14,583 bases of DNA from Rhodobacterales bacterium UBA3089 (GCA_002367255.1 DFBD01000151.1:2358-16940); one strand, 5' to 3'; counted from the stretch's first letter, positions 1-7,218 are shown. The notes: generated from the letters alone by a model not told the origin. Program-made: numbers and translations.

Positions 1-23
1 ACCATATGTGGTTGCGTATCCAT
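1..23 (-). CDS. Possible start of the next sox-operon gene (partial, runs off the left edge)
   Basis: Reading leftward, the soxB stop codon TAA shares its last A with an ATG (TAATG, one-base overlap), giving a frame that begins M-D-T-Q-P-H-M before the window ends. In heterotetrameric sarcosine oxidase operons the gene after soxB is usually soxD, then soxA and soxG, so a small delta subunit would be expected. However, the seven visible residues do not identify it, and the second in-frame ATG (bases 5 to 3) could equally be the start. Only the open frame and the TAATG junction are seen; the identity is inference from family context. Confidence 0.3.
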
Positions 24-1270
24 TAGTGTGCCACCGCAGCCGCGACTGATTCGTCGATCATGCGGCCCTCCTTGAAGCGATCCATTGAGAACGGTGCTGC
101 CAGATCGCGCGGCGCACCGTCTGCCAGCATCTCGGCTGTTGCCCAGCCTGAACCCGGGATGGATTTGAAACCGCCCGTACCCCAACCACAGTTTATGAAC
201 ATCCCCTCAACCGGTGTTTTGCCGATGATGGGGGAACGGTCGCCGGTCATATCGACGATCCCGCCCCATTGCCGCAACTGTTTGAGGCGTGAGATAACCG
301 GGAACGTCTCGATCAGGGCGCGAACGGTTTCTTCGACATGGTGGAAGCTGCCGCGTTGGGTGTAGTTGTTAAAGCCGTCAGAACCGCCGCCAATCACGAG
401 CTCGCCTTTGTCGGACTGGCTTAGGTAACCATGCACGGTATTGGCCATGATTACGCAATCTAGAACGGGTTTGATGGGTTCGGAGACAAGTGCTTGCAGC
501 GCCATGCTTTCCACGGGCAGACGGAAGCCGGCCATGTCTGCCAGAACACCCGAGCTGCCCGCCACGACCACGCACAGTTGTTTGCACTTGATTGCCCCCT
601 TGGAGGTCTGCACGCCGGTGACTTTGGCACCTGTTTTATCGATGCCTGTAACCTCGCATTGCTGGATTATGTCAACGCCACGATCAGAAGCACCACGGGC
701 ATAGCCCCAAGCGACGGCATCATGCCGTGCAGTGCCACCGCGTTCTTGCCATAGACCGCCAAGGACAGGGTAACGCGGGCCGTCTGTTTCGATGATCGGA
801 ACGATTTCCTTGATGCGCTTGGGCGTTACCATTTCGGATTGGATGCCAGCCAGACGGTTGGCGTGGGATGTACGTTTCCATGCACGCAGTTCGTGTTCGG
901 TCTGGGCCAGCATCAAAACGCCCCGAGGGGAGAACATGATGTTGTAGTTCAGGTCTTGGCTAAGACCTTCGTAAAGGGTGCGGGAAAGTTCAAATATAGC
1001 GGCGGATTCGTCTTGCAGATAATTGGAGCGGATGATGGTCGTATTGCGCCCTGTATTTCCGCCGCCAAGCCAGCCTTTTTCCAGAACGGCGACGTTGGTA
1101 ATGCCGTGGTTCTTGGCCAGATAATACGCTGTCGCCAAACCATGCCCGCCAGCGCCGACGATCACTACGTCGTACTCGGCTTTGGGGGTCGGGGATTTCC
1201 ATGCGCGTTCCCATCCCGAATGAAACCGGAAGGCTTCGCGGGCGATGGCAAAGGCGGAATAACGTTTCAT
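23..1270 (-). CDS. soxB: Sarcosine oxidase, beta subunit (heterotetrameric type)
   Basis: A 415-residue FAD-dependent oxidoreductase of the DAO family that fits the beta subunit of heterotetrameric sarcosine oxidase. That cytoplasmic enzyme demethylates sarcosine to glycine, passing the one-carbon unit to tetrahydrofolate and making H2O2. Residues 33-45 form the dinucleotide-binding fold (DVVIVGAGGHG), followed by E64 at the end of the second strand. G-N-T-G-R-N at 71-76 is the typical post-Rossmann motif. H183 in the GTARHD motif sits where the family carries the histidine that binds FMN covalently. The C-terminal G-W-G-T-G-G-F-K segment is the conserved flavin site. Length matches the family (about 405-417). 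The start is supported by AGGAG eight bases upstream. The partner subunits should lie beyond the left edge. A dimethylglycine oxidase-like paralogue is the main alternative. Confidence 0.88.
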   Translation of the reverse strand: MKRYSAFAIAREAFRFHSGWERAWKSPTPKAEYDVVIVGAGGHGLATAYYLAKNHGITNVAVLEKGWLGGGNTGRNTTIIRSNYLQDESAAIFELSRTLYEGLSQDLNYNIMFSPRGVLMLAQTEHELRAWKRTSHANRLAGIQSEMVTPKRIKEIVPIIETDGPRYPVLGGLWQERGGTARHDAVAWGYARGASDRGVDIIQQCEVTGIDKTGAKVTGVQTSKGAIKCKQLCVVVAGSSGVLADMAGFRLPVESMALQALVSEPIKPVLDCVIMANTVHGYLSQSDKGELVIGGGSDGFNNYTQRGSFHHVEETVRALIETFPVISRLKQLRQWGGIVDMTGDRSPIIGKTPVEGMFINCGWGTGGFKSIPGSGWATAEMLADGAPRDLAAPFSMDRFKEGRMIDESVAAAVAH

Positions 1271-1308
1271 GGGCGGGGCTCCTGTTTCAGGGCGAAATAT
1301 GTTGTCTC

Positions 1309-1335
1309 TGGAATGCCGCAGAAACGTGGAATGCC
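1309..1335. promoter_or_regulatory. Direct repeat TGGAATGCC x2 upstream of soxB
   Basis: The nine-base sequence TGGAATGCC occurs exactly twice, at 1309-1317 and 1327-1335, start points 18 bases apart. It lies 39 to 65 bases upstream of the soxB start, inside the divergent soxB/ccmI intergenic region. The second copy is flanked by a five-base inverted repeat (GCAGA at 1318-1322, TCTGC at 1336-1340). The position suits an operator for a repressor or activator of the sox operon. The repeat is seen directly; the regulatory role is inference, and the binding protein is unknown. Confidence 0.35.
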
Positions 1336-1380
1336 TCTGCCAAACTCCGGCGTATTTATGCTAATTCACGACATATTCAT

Positions 1381-1423
1381 CATGCAATCCCCCCTGCGCG
1401 TTTTTCTGCCATTGCATGGGGGG
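1381..1423 (+). promoter_or_regulatory. Inverted repeat with competing C6/G6 pairing, upstream of ccmI
   Basis: CATGCAAT (1381-1388) and ATTGCATG (1411-1418) are perfect eight-base inverted arms with a 22-base spacer. A run of six C directly follows the left arm (1389-1394), and a run of six G (1418-1423) begins at the last base of the right arm. The C6/G6 pairing and the eight-base pairing cannot form together. The element is 46 bases or more upstream of the ccmI start, so it could be an operator or a two-state leader structure. No transcription start can be fixed by eye. The rest of the 198-base soxB/ccmI intergenic region shows no convincing -35/-10 pair. Confidence 0.3.
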
Positions 1424-1468
1424 TGCGGGCGGGGATATTGTCGGTGCGAAATCAAACGGGACGATAAG

Positions 1469-2674
1469 ATGACTTTCTGGATATTTGCGGGTGGCTTAAC
1501 GGTTTTGGCTTTGGCAGCGATGCTTTGGCCTTTGCTGCGCCCAAAGAAACAAACTGCGATGCGGTCGTCTTATGATGTGCAAATCTATAAGGACCAGTTG
1601 AAAGAAGTCGAGGCGGACTTGGCCCGTGGTACATTGACCGAAGCCGAGGCCAAGGCCAGCCGTACGGAGGTGTCTCGGCGTTTGCTTGCAGCAGCGGATG
1701 CCGAAGCACATGAATCCTCGTCGGGTAATGCGCCTAAAGGGGCGTCGCGGGCGTTGGCAATCACGGTTAGCCTTGCGATGTTGGCTGGTGGTTTTGGCCT
1801 TTATCAACAGCTTGGGGTGCAGGGCATGCCGGATTTCCCCTTGGAAGACCGTATCAGTTCGCGCCCTTCGCAAGAAGTAGCCGAAAAGGCCGCAGCGCAG
1901 GATGGCACCGGATTGCCCGACATCGTGCAAGCCGACCCTAAACACCTTGAACTGGTTCAACAGCTGCAAGACGTTCTTAAGGATCGCCCGGACGATTTGC
2001 GCGGGCATCAGATGTTGGCCGACAATCTGGCCCAGCTTGGCAAGTATGCCGAGGCGCGGGTCGCGCAGGATGATGTGATGCGTATTCTTGGCGACGAGGC
2101 AACGGCGGCCGATTATGCAGCACATGCCGAAATTATGATTGTCGCGGCGGACTGGTATGTTTCCCCCGCAGCGGAGGAAGCCTTGGCGCATGCTTTTCAG
2201 ATTGATCCATCCAACCAACTGGCGCGCTATTACGCGGGTGTTTTGATGATCCAGCGGCAAGATTATGCGCAAACGTATTCGCTATGGAACGGGTTGTTGC
2301 AAGAAGGACCGGCGGACGCCCCGTGGATTTCGGTGATCGAAAGCCAGATCGAAGCGGTTGCGGCAGAGGCGGGAATTACACCATCAGCCTTGGCTGGCCC
2401 ATCGGCAGATCAGGTGAATGCGGCGGGTGATATGACAGACGAAGAACGCAATGACATGGTTCGTGGCATGGTCGCGCAGCTTAGCGAGCGTTTGGCGAAC
2501 GAGGGCGGTTCTGCAGAAGAATGGGCACGGCTTATTCGGGCATATGGGGTTTTGGGTGAAACGGCCAAGGCCTCGGCAATCTGGAACGAGGCGCAGGTAA
2601 TTTTTGCGGACAACGCTGACGATATCGCCGTATTACTAGAGGCCGCGCGGGATGCGGAGGTCTCGGCTAGATGA
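1469..2674 (+). CDS. ccmI: c-type cytochrome biogenesis protein CcmI
   Basis: A 401-residue inner-membrane protein of the CcmI (CycH) family. CcmI presents apocytochrome c to the CcmFH haem lyase in the System I maturation pathway. The M-T-F-W start opens directly into transmembrane helix 1 (residues 2-22). A cytoplasmic coiled-coil-like segment follows (about 36-77, D-V-Q-I-Y-K-D-Q-L-K-E-V-E), then helix 2 (about 95-115). The rest is periplasmic and contains TPR-type helical repeats (about 140-400). This matches the family architecture. The open frame continues upstream to 839, but that part is antisense to soxB. The start at 1469 is chosen because it begins the first membrane helix. No strong ribosome binding site is visible. 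The stop overlaps the ruvX start as ATGA. The other ccm genes are not in this window, which is usual where ccmI stands alone. Confidence 0.9.
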   Translation: MTFWIFAGGLTVLALAAMLWPLLRPKKQTAMRSSYDVQIYKDQLKEVEADLARGTLTEAEAKASRTEVSRRLLAAADAEAHESSSGNAPKGASRALAITVSLAMLAGGFGLYQQLGVQGMPDFPLEDRISSRPSQEVAEKAAAQDGTGLPDIVQADPKHLELVQQLQDVLKDRPDDLRGHQMLADNLAQLGKYAEARVAQDDVMRILGDEATAADYAAHAEIMIVAADWYVSPAAEEALAHAFQIDPSNQLARYYAGVLMIQRQDYAQTYSLWNGLLQEGPADAPWISVIESQIEAVAAEAGITPSALAGPSADQVNAAGDMTDEERNDMVRGMVAQLSERLANEGGSAEEWARLIRAYGVLGETAKASAIWNEAQVIFADNADDIAVLLEAARDAEVSAR

Positions 2675-3144
2675 GCGACATTTTCGATAGTGTCGAAGAA
2701 TTTGCAGCCGCGTCACCCCGGATGTCGGCCCTGATGGGGCTGGATTTGGGCACAAAAACCATCGGCGTGGCCGTTTCGGACACCCTTCGAAGTGTTGCCA
2801 CACCGCTGGAAACGGTACGGCGCAAGAAATTCAGCACGGATGCGGCGCGGTTACTGGAACTAATCGCCGAGCGGAACATCGCGGGTGTGGTACTGGGCTT
2901 GCCGTTCAATATGGATGGGTCCGAGGGGCCACGATGCCAGTCCACCCGCGCGTTTGCACGTAACCTGGCGCGCCTTACGGATGTGCCGATTACGTTTTGG
3001 GATGAACGCCTTTCCACCGTTGCCGCCGAACGCGCCCTGTTAGAGGCGGACACGTCGCGAAAGCGTCGCTCGGAAGTTATCGACCATGTGGCGGCTGGAT
3101 ATATCCTGCAAGGATTGCTGGACAGATTGGCGCATTTAAGATGA
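2671..3144 (+). CDS. ruvX: Putative pre-16S rRNA nuclease / Holliday-junction resolvase-like protein RuvX (YqgF)
   Basis: A 157-residue RNase H-fold protein of the YqgF/RuvX family, which is linked to trimming the 5' end of 16S rRNA precursors. The older resolvase label rests on fold similarity. Visible family motifs are G-L-D-L-G-T-K-T-I-G-V-A-V-S-D (about 23-37, with the first catalytic Asp), G-L-P-F-N-M-D-G-S-E-G (about 75-85), D-E-R-L-S-T (about 111-116) and the C-terminal D-H-V-A-A, which supplies the last acidic residue. Length is normal for the family. The start overlaps the ccmI stop by four bases (ATGA), and GGAGG lies ten bases upstream inside ccmI. The stop overlaps the next gene in the same way, so all three are probably translated from one mRNA by coupling. 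Confidence 0.92.
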   Translation: MSDIFDSVEEFAAASPRMSALMGLDLGTKTIGVAVSDTLRSVATPLETVRRKKFSTDAARLLELIAERNIAGVVLGLPFNMDGSEGPRCQSTRAFARNLARLTDVPITFWDERLSTVAAERALLEADTSRKRRSEVIDHVAAGYILQGLLDRLAHLR

Positions 3145-3374
3145 GCCACGGGGCGTCGGACGAGGTTTGGAAGCGCGACGAGGTGGATTCACCTTGTGTT
3201 AAGGTTTGCGTTATACATTCAGAATCAGGGCTTTGCATGGGGTGTTTTCGAACAACTGGCGAGATCGCGGAATGGCCGACGATGGAACCGGAAACACGTA
3301 AAACCCTGATGACAGAACTGCCTGAACGTGAAAGGTTTATTGTTACCCGCAGAAAAAAACGTAGACATTTCTGA
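3141..3374 (+). CDS. DUF1289 small cysteine-rich protein
   Basis: A 77-residue protein with the DUF1289 signature S-P-C-V-K-V-C followed by L-C-M-G-C-F-R-T and E-I-A-E-W. Four cysteines at positions 19, 23, 32 and 35 (C-x3-C and C-x2-C) look like a metal site, possibly zinc or iron-sulphur; the metal is not known. There is no signal peptide. The C-terminus is strongly basic (R-R-K-K-R-R-H-F), which could contact nucleic acid or the ribosome; this is inference. The gene overlaps the ruvX stop by four bases (ATGA). Its tight coupling with an rRNA-processing nuclease gene is the best hint at a role. Function is unassigned in the family. Confidence 0.85.
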   Translation: MSHGASDEVWKRDEVDSPCVKVCVIHSESGLCMGCFRTTGEIAEWPTMEPETRKTLMTELPERERFIVTRRKKRRHF

Positions 3375-3437
3375 ACCAATTGCTAAATATAGAGGGTAGT
3401 GTTTAAATTTCTGTAACGATGTTAATAGTTCGTTGAA

Positions 3438-4163
3438 ATGCCGCGCTTGGCGCAGCTGAAAACCAGAAAGTTAACCAGATTTATGAAAATATGGGCACTA
3501 ATTCTAATAGTCTATTTTTTAGGTGCCTTTCTGCTGCGCGACAACTTTTCCGCGCTATTTCTGGAATCCGGCAGCGCCTGGTGGATGGCTATGATTTCTG
3601 TTGGCTTGGTTGTAACGGCCTTTGCTGGCGTCATCCGAAACCTGATGGGGGCTTTATCCGAAGAACGCCATCAAGCCTTGTTTGCGCTTACAGCCCTGTT
3701 TTGCATTGGCGGCGTTGAATACATCAACACCGAAAGAACCCTGCATTCAGAACAAATAACAGCGGAAACTGCGGCAGTCGCAGTTGTTAGCCCGGAAGTG
3801 TCTATCAACCGGTCTTGGGACGGCCATTTCCGTGTGATCGCGCAGGTAAACGGGAGCGACATCGGTCTGATGGTCGACACCGGTGCGTCTTTGGTATTAC
3901 TGCGCTATGATGATGCACTGCGGATCGGCATTCCACTGGATCAGCTTGATTATGCGACACCGCTAACGACAGCGAATGGCAAATCCTATGTCGCTACATA
4001 TTATATTTCCGAGCTAACCGTTGGCGATCTGACGATCCACGATGTCAAAGCAGCTGTCGCCCAAGAAGGGGCATTGCATTCCTCTTTGCTCGGAATGAGC
4101 TTTCTGGAAAAACTGGAAGAAACGGTTATTCAAAGAAACCGGATGATCCTTCGGAGTAAATAA
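3438..4163 (+). CDS. Membrane-anchored retropepsin-like aspartic protease (clan AA, TIGR02281-like)
   Basis: A 241-residue protein with a single-chain retropepsin-like domain at about 124-241. The catalytic motif is L-M-V-D-T-G-A-S with Asp147, and the later L-L-G-M-S-F-L (217-223) matches the conserved segment after the second glycine-rich turn. As in retropepsins, one Asp per chain means it must dimerise to work. Three hydrophobic segments (about 17-33, 48-66 and 80-92) precede the domain, which would place it in the periplasm. The Caulobacter protein PerP and rickettsial APRc are known relatives of this kind of periplasmic or membrane retropepsin. The start is uncertain: ATG 3438 has no clear ribosome binding site, and Met16 (base 3483), which opens the first membrane helix, is a fair alternative. 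It lies 63 AT-rich bases after the DUF1289 gene, so it may have its own promoter. The substrate is unknown. Confidence 0.8.
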   Translation: MPRLAQLKTRKLTRFMKIWALILIVYFLGAFLLRDNFSALFLESGSAWWMAMISVGLVVTAFAGVIRNLMGALSEERHQALFALTALFCIGGVEYINTERTLHSEQITAETAAVAVVSPEVSINRSWDGHFRVIAQVNGSDIGLMVDTGASLVLLRYDDALRIGIPLDQLDYATPLTTANGKSYVATYYISELTVGDLTIHDVKAAVAQEGALHSSLLGMSFLEKLEETVIQRNRMILRSK

Positions 4164-4165
4164 CC

Positions 4166-4996
4166 CTACCCCCAGATTGCTTTTCCAAGCATGTTCAATG
4201 CCATCAACATAATGAAAAACGCAAAAACCGTCTTTAACGGTTTGGGGTCCATCGCATGTGCCATTTTCACCCCAAGCGGGGCCGTGACCAGGGTCATCGA
4301 TACCACGATTGCGAAAGCTGGCAGATTTACGAGGCCGATGGTTAACGGCGGCTTAACGGGCATGTCCCAACCAATCATCAGGAACCCAATGACAGACGGA
4401 ACGGCGATAACAACGCCGAAGCCTGCCGATGTTGCGATGGCGCGGTGGATGGGTTGGTTATAGAGCGTCATTAACGGCACCCCGAAACTACCACCACCAA
4501 TTCCCATCAGTACCGACAGAAATCCCAGTAATGGTGACGTGATAATCCGCCCGATGCCCATTGGCATTGCATCGCCCAAGCGCCATTGTTGGCGACCGAA
4601 TGCGAGGTAAAGGCCGACCAGTGCGCCTAGTATTCCGAATACAACCATCAAACTAACCGAGCGCATTTCGCGAGCGATAAGCACCCCGACTATAGCACCG
4701 ATTGCGATACCGGGGGTCCAGCTTTTAAGGATCACCCAATCCACGGCGCCTTTTTTATTATGACTAAGAACCGAACGGATAGAGGTGAATATAATCGTGG
4801 CCAGTGACGTTGCCACACATATTTGCATCAGGTTTTCGCTGTCGTACCCAAGGGCTGCAAACATGTAGTAGAATGCTGGTACGAGGACGATCCCACCCCC
4901 AAGCCCGAGAAGCCCCGCAACAACACCGGCAATCGCGCCGATCATCAATAGCAATGCGACCAGTGGCAGGATTTGTGATAATTCGAATGCAAACAT
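4166..4996 (-). CDS. TauE/SafE family sulfite/organic anion exporter
   Basis: A 276-residue, strongly hydrophobic inner-membrane protein of the TauE/SafE (DUF81) family. Members export sulfite, sulfoacetate or other small anions, but the substrate cannot be read from sequence. The two-fold family pattern is visible: G-L-L-G-L-G-G-G-I-V-L-V-P near residues 28-40, and its second-half counterpart G-I-G-G-G-S-F-G-V-P. A-T-S-L-A-T-I and a cytoplasmic S-H-N-K-K-G loop also fit. It lies nine bases after dusA. Its ribosome binding site (AAGGAA) overlaps the dusA stop codon, so the two are likely cotranscribed and coupled. No sulphonate or sulphite metabolism gene is adjacent to fix the substrate. Its stop is two bases from the stop of the convergent protease gene, leaving no room for a terminator between them. 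Confidence 0.85.
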   Translation of the reverse strand: MFAFELSQILPLVALLLMIGAIAGVVAGLLGLGGGIVLVPAFYYMFAALGYDSENLMQICVATSLATIIFTSIRSVLSHNKKGAVDWVILKSWTPGIAIGAIVGVLIAREMRSVSLMVVFGILGALVGLYLAFGRQQWRLGDAMPMGIGRIITSPLLGFLSVLMGIGGGSFGVPLMTLYNQPIHRAIATSAGFGVVIAVPSVIGFLMIGWDMPVKPPLTIGLVNLPAFAIVVSMTLVTAPLGVKMAHAMDPKPLKTVFAFFIMLMALNMLGKAIWG

Positions 4997-5005
4997 TTGT
5001 ATTCC

Positions 5006-5992
5006 TTAAATCGCTAATTGGCGGATTTCTTCAAGGGCCGACAGGACGAGTTCGGGTCCTGCCCCCTCGATATGCGCACCCTCGGAGATGACACGTCGCC
5101 AGCGGCGCGCACCTGGTCTGCCTGCGAATGCGCCTAACATATGACGCGTGATCTGGTTCAGGCGAACACCTTTGCCCAGCTCGGACTCGATGTAGGGCAA
5201 CATGTCCAGAACCGCTTGTTCAGCGGTCGTGTTGGTGGTGGCGCCGAAAAACTGTTGATCGGCATTGGCTAAAATTTTGGCTGGCTCGTGATAGGCAGTG
5301 CGCCCAATCATCACACCATCAACGCCTGCATCAAGGTGTGATTGGGCTTGTTCAAGACAGGTAATCCCGCCGTTGATGCAAATTTCCAACCCCGGGAACA
5401 GTCGCTTCATGGCGTAGACCAGATCGTAATCCAGCGGCGGCACATCGCGGTTTTCCTTGGGACTTAGGCCTTGAAGCCACGCCTTGCGTGCGTGCACTGT
5501 GAAGCTGCGAATACCGGAGGCGGAAACGCGTGATAGAAACTCTGGCAAGATATCTTCCGGGGTCTGGTCATCAACGCCGATGCGGCACTTTATGGTAACC
5601 TCCGGGCCCGTTGAAGCCTTGACCATTGCGGCAGCACAATCGGCAACCAAACCGGAGTTTTCCATCAATACCGCCCCAAAACTGCCCGATTGCACGCGAT
5701 CCGATGGGCAACCGACGTTTAGGTTAACCTCGTCGTAGCCATAATCGCAGGCAATGCGGGTGGCCTCGGCCAGTAACGCGGGATCAGAACCGCCGAGTTG
5801 CAGGGCGACGGGATGTTCATCTGAATGATAGCCAAGCAAATGATCGCGGTTGCCGCGCACGACGGCCGCTGCTGTCACCATTTCGGTGTAAAGCAACGTA
5901 TGTTTGCTGAAACGACGGTGAAAATACCGACAGTGGCGGTCGGTCCAGTCCATCATCGGCGCAACGGAAAGCTTGCGGTTTAGCGTCGTCAT
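5006..5992 (-). CDS. dusA: tRNA-dihydrouridine synthase A
   Basis: A 328-residue FMN-dependent TIM-barrel enzyme that reduces uridine to dihydrouridine in the tRNA D-loop (DusA acts at U20/U20a in known cases). The N-terminal S-V-A-P-M-M-D-W-T-D-R-H-C-R motif is the DusA hallmark. The catalytic Cys95 lies in N-V-G-C-P-S-D-R-V-Q. K-C-R-I-G-V and H-A-R-K-A-W-L-Q-G-L-S-P-K-E-N-R are the tRNA/FMN-binding segments typical of DusA rather than DusB or DusC. N-G-G-I and M-I-G-R-T-A-Y form the phosphate-binding end of the barrel. Length is as expected. The ribosome binding site upstream of this start is weak. The gene is divergent from the TRAP binding protein gene across a 142-base region and is followed by the TauE-family gene. 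Confidence 0.93.
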   Translation of the reverse strand: MTTLNRKLSVAPMMDWTDRHCRYFHRRFSKHTLLYTEMVTAAAVVRGNRDHLLGYHSDEHPVALQLGGSDPALLAEATRIACDYGYDEVNLNVGCPSDRVQSGSFGAVLMENSGLVADCAAAMVKASTGPEVTIKCRIGVDDQTPEDILPEFLSRVSASGIRSFTVHARKAWLQGLSPKENRDVPPLDYDLVYAMKRLFPGLEICINGGITCLEQAQSHLDAGVDGVMIGRTAYHEPAKILANADQQFFGATTNTTAEQAVLDMLPYIESELGKGVRLNQITRHMLGAFAGRPGARRWRRVISEGAHIEGAGPELVLSALEEIRQLAI

Positions 5993-6134
5993 TTCAAAGG
6001 GTCCAACCTTGGGCGGGTGCTGTTAGCATCCCTACCCTAGCGTGGCGGGGTTTTCCAGTACGATTGACAAATCTTGTTGACCTCGCTCTTTAGGAAACAC
6101 AAGGTTGCAACTTGTCATTTAACTGGGGGACGAT
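5993..6134. promoter_or_regulatory. Divergent promoter region between dusA and the TRAP binding protein gene
   Basis: This 142-base region must hold promoters for both genes. A TTGACA hexamer at 6064-6069 is a plausible rightward -35, but no good -10 is found at 17 bases. GTTGCAAC at 6104-6111 is a perfect eight-base palindrome just before the ribosome binding site. On the dusA side, a short hairpin is possible, GGGTGCT (6015-6021) with AGCATCC (6025-6031), seven pairs including one wobble around a three-base loop. It would lie in the dusA leader. These are seen in sequence; their roles are inference. Confidence 0.35.
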
Positions 6135-7160
6135 ATGAAACGCATTTCTTTATTAATTAGTGGAGCGGCAATGGCTGTTGCTATGGCGTCGTCAGTGGTG
6201 GCACAGGATGTCACGCTGCGCCTGCACCAGTTCTTGCCGCTACAAGCCGCTATTCCTGCGAATGCGATTCAGCCGTGGATCGAAAAGATCGAGACGGAAT
6301 CCGGCGGGCGCATCAAAATTGAACACTATCCGTCTATGCAACTTGGTGGTGGACCACCTGCGCTTTACGGGCAAGCCAAGGACGGCGTTGTTGATATCAT
6401 CTGGACGCTGATGGGCTACACGCCGGGGCGGTTCCCAAGTTCCGAGGCGTTTGAATTACCGTTCATGACGGGCAGTTCCGAGGCATCCTCGCGTGCCTTC
6501 CACGAATTTATCGAAGCGAATGCCATGGCGGAATTCGCCGATACGCATCCGCTGGTGTTTCATACGCACGGGCCGGGCTGGATACATTCCAACGAACCGA
6601 TTGCCGAGCTGGAAGATGTATCAGGGCAGAAGCTACGTGGCCCTACCCGTGTGATTACGAACTTGCTTGGGAAGTTGGGGGCAACGCCTGTTGGTATGCC
6701 TGTTCCTGCTGTGCCGGAAGCGCTTTCTAAAGGCGTAATCGATGGCACGGTTATCCCGTTCGAGGTGACCGTTCCGCTGCGCATTTCCGAACTTGTGACA
6801 AACCATACCGGATTTGAAAGCAATCCCGGCCTTTATACAGCGACGTTTATTCTGACCATGAATAACGACAGCTATGATCGTTTGCCGGATGACCTGAAGG
6901 CGGTTATCGATGCGAATTCCGGCCCCGATGTGGCCGCACTGTTTGGGGCTGTGATGGACGCGGGCGACATAAAAGGCCGCGCGATTGCAGAGGCAACCGA
7001 CAACACGGTTACCGCGCTGGATGATGCTGAAAAGGCCCGCTGGATGGCGGCCGCGCAGCCTGTCGTTGACGAATGGCTGGTTGAAATGGAGGGGCTTGGC
7101 ATTGACGGGCAAGCCCTGATCGACTCGGCTAAGGACTTAATCGCCAAGCACGAGATGTAA
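6135..7160 (+). CDS. TRAP transporter solute-binding protein, DctP family
   Basis: A 341-residue periplasmic binding protein. Residues 1-23 are a Sec signal peptide (basic M-K-R, hydrophobic core, V-V-A then Q-D-V). The mature part has the DctP-family layout. L-R-G-P-T-R (167-172) holds the conserved arginine (R172 in my reading) that salt-bridges a carboxylate ligand. It is followed by the family segment L-G-A-T-P-V-G-M-P-V-P-A-V-P-E-A-L and G-V-I-D-G-T. The ligand is probably an organic acid or amino-acid-like carboxylate, but it cannot be named. GGGGG lies five bases before the ATG. No DctQ or DctM membrane genes are adjacent: the neighbours are dusA (divergent) and a hydrolase (same strand). 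It therefore must work with permeases encoded elsewhere or has been separated from its transporter. Confidence 0.9.
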   Translation: MKRISLLISGAAMAVAMASSVVAQDVTLRLHQFLPLQAAIPANAIQPWIEKIETESGGRIKIEHYPSMQLGGGPPALYGQAKDGVVDIIWTLMGYTPGRFPSSEAFELPFMTGSSEASSRAFHEFIEANAMAEFADTHPLVFHTHGPGWIHSNEPIAELEDVSGQKLRGPTRVITNLLGKLGATPVGMPVPAVPEALSKGVIDGTVIPFEVTVPLRISELVTNHTGFESNPGLYTATFILTMNNDSYDRLPDDLKAVIDANSGPDVAALFGAVMDAGDIKGRAIAEATDNTVTALDDAEKARWMAAAQPVVDEWLVEMEGLGIDGQALIDSAKDLIAKHEM

Positions 7161-7166
7161 GAATTC

Positions 7167-7192
7167 GGTGGTCGGATTGCGGTTCGGCCACC
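7167..7192 (+). terminator. Hairpin after the TRAP binding protein gene, weak terminator or mRNA end structure
   Basis: Seven bases after the stop, GGTGGTCGGA (7167-7176) can pair with TTCGGCCACC (7183-7192): ten pairs including two G-U wobbles, with a six-base loop. There is no run of T after it, so it is not a classical intrinsic terminator. It may instead protect the 3' end of a highly expressed binding protein mRNA, or cause only partial termination before the hydrolase gene. Confidence 0.45.
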
Positions 7193-7212
7193 CACAAATG
7201 CGCTTTATTGAA

Positions 7213-7218
7213 TATAAT
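7213..7218 (+). promoter_or_regulatory. Possible -10 box for the hydrolase gene
   Basis: A perfect TATAAT lies 64 bases before the hydrolase start, in the AT-rich part of the 121-base gap. No TTGACA-like -35 sits at the right distance; that position falls on the end of the preceding hairpin. If used, transcription would begin near 7225. The leader would then begin within or just before a six-base inverted repeat (TTGCGC 7221-7226, GCGCAA 7240-7245) and would contain the hairpin over the ribosome binding site. Confidence 0.3.

Noticed and set aside
839..1468. Upstream extension of the ccmI open frame (about 210 further codons)
   Set aside because: Most of it is antisense to soxB, it has no family features, and the start at 1469 gives the normal CcmI N-terminus with its first membrane helix.
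1496..2272. 258-codon leftward open frame opposite ccmI
   Set aside because: Antisense to a well-supported gene, rich in Arg/Cys/His with no domain; a shadow frame.
3403..3478. TTAA-type sequences near the protease start that could be CtrA sites
   Set aside because: The two TTAA at 3403 and 3422 are separated by 15 bases, not 7, and the TTAACCA at 3472 lacks a partner half-site.
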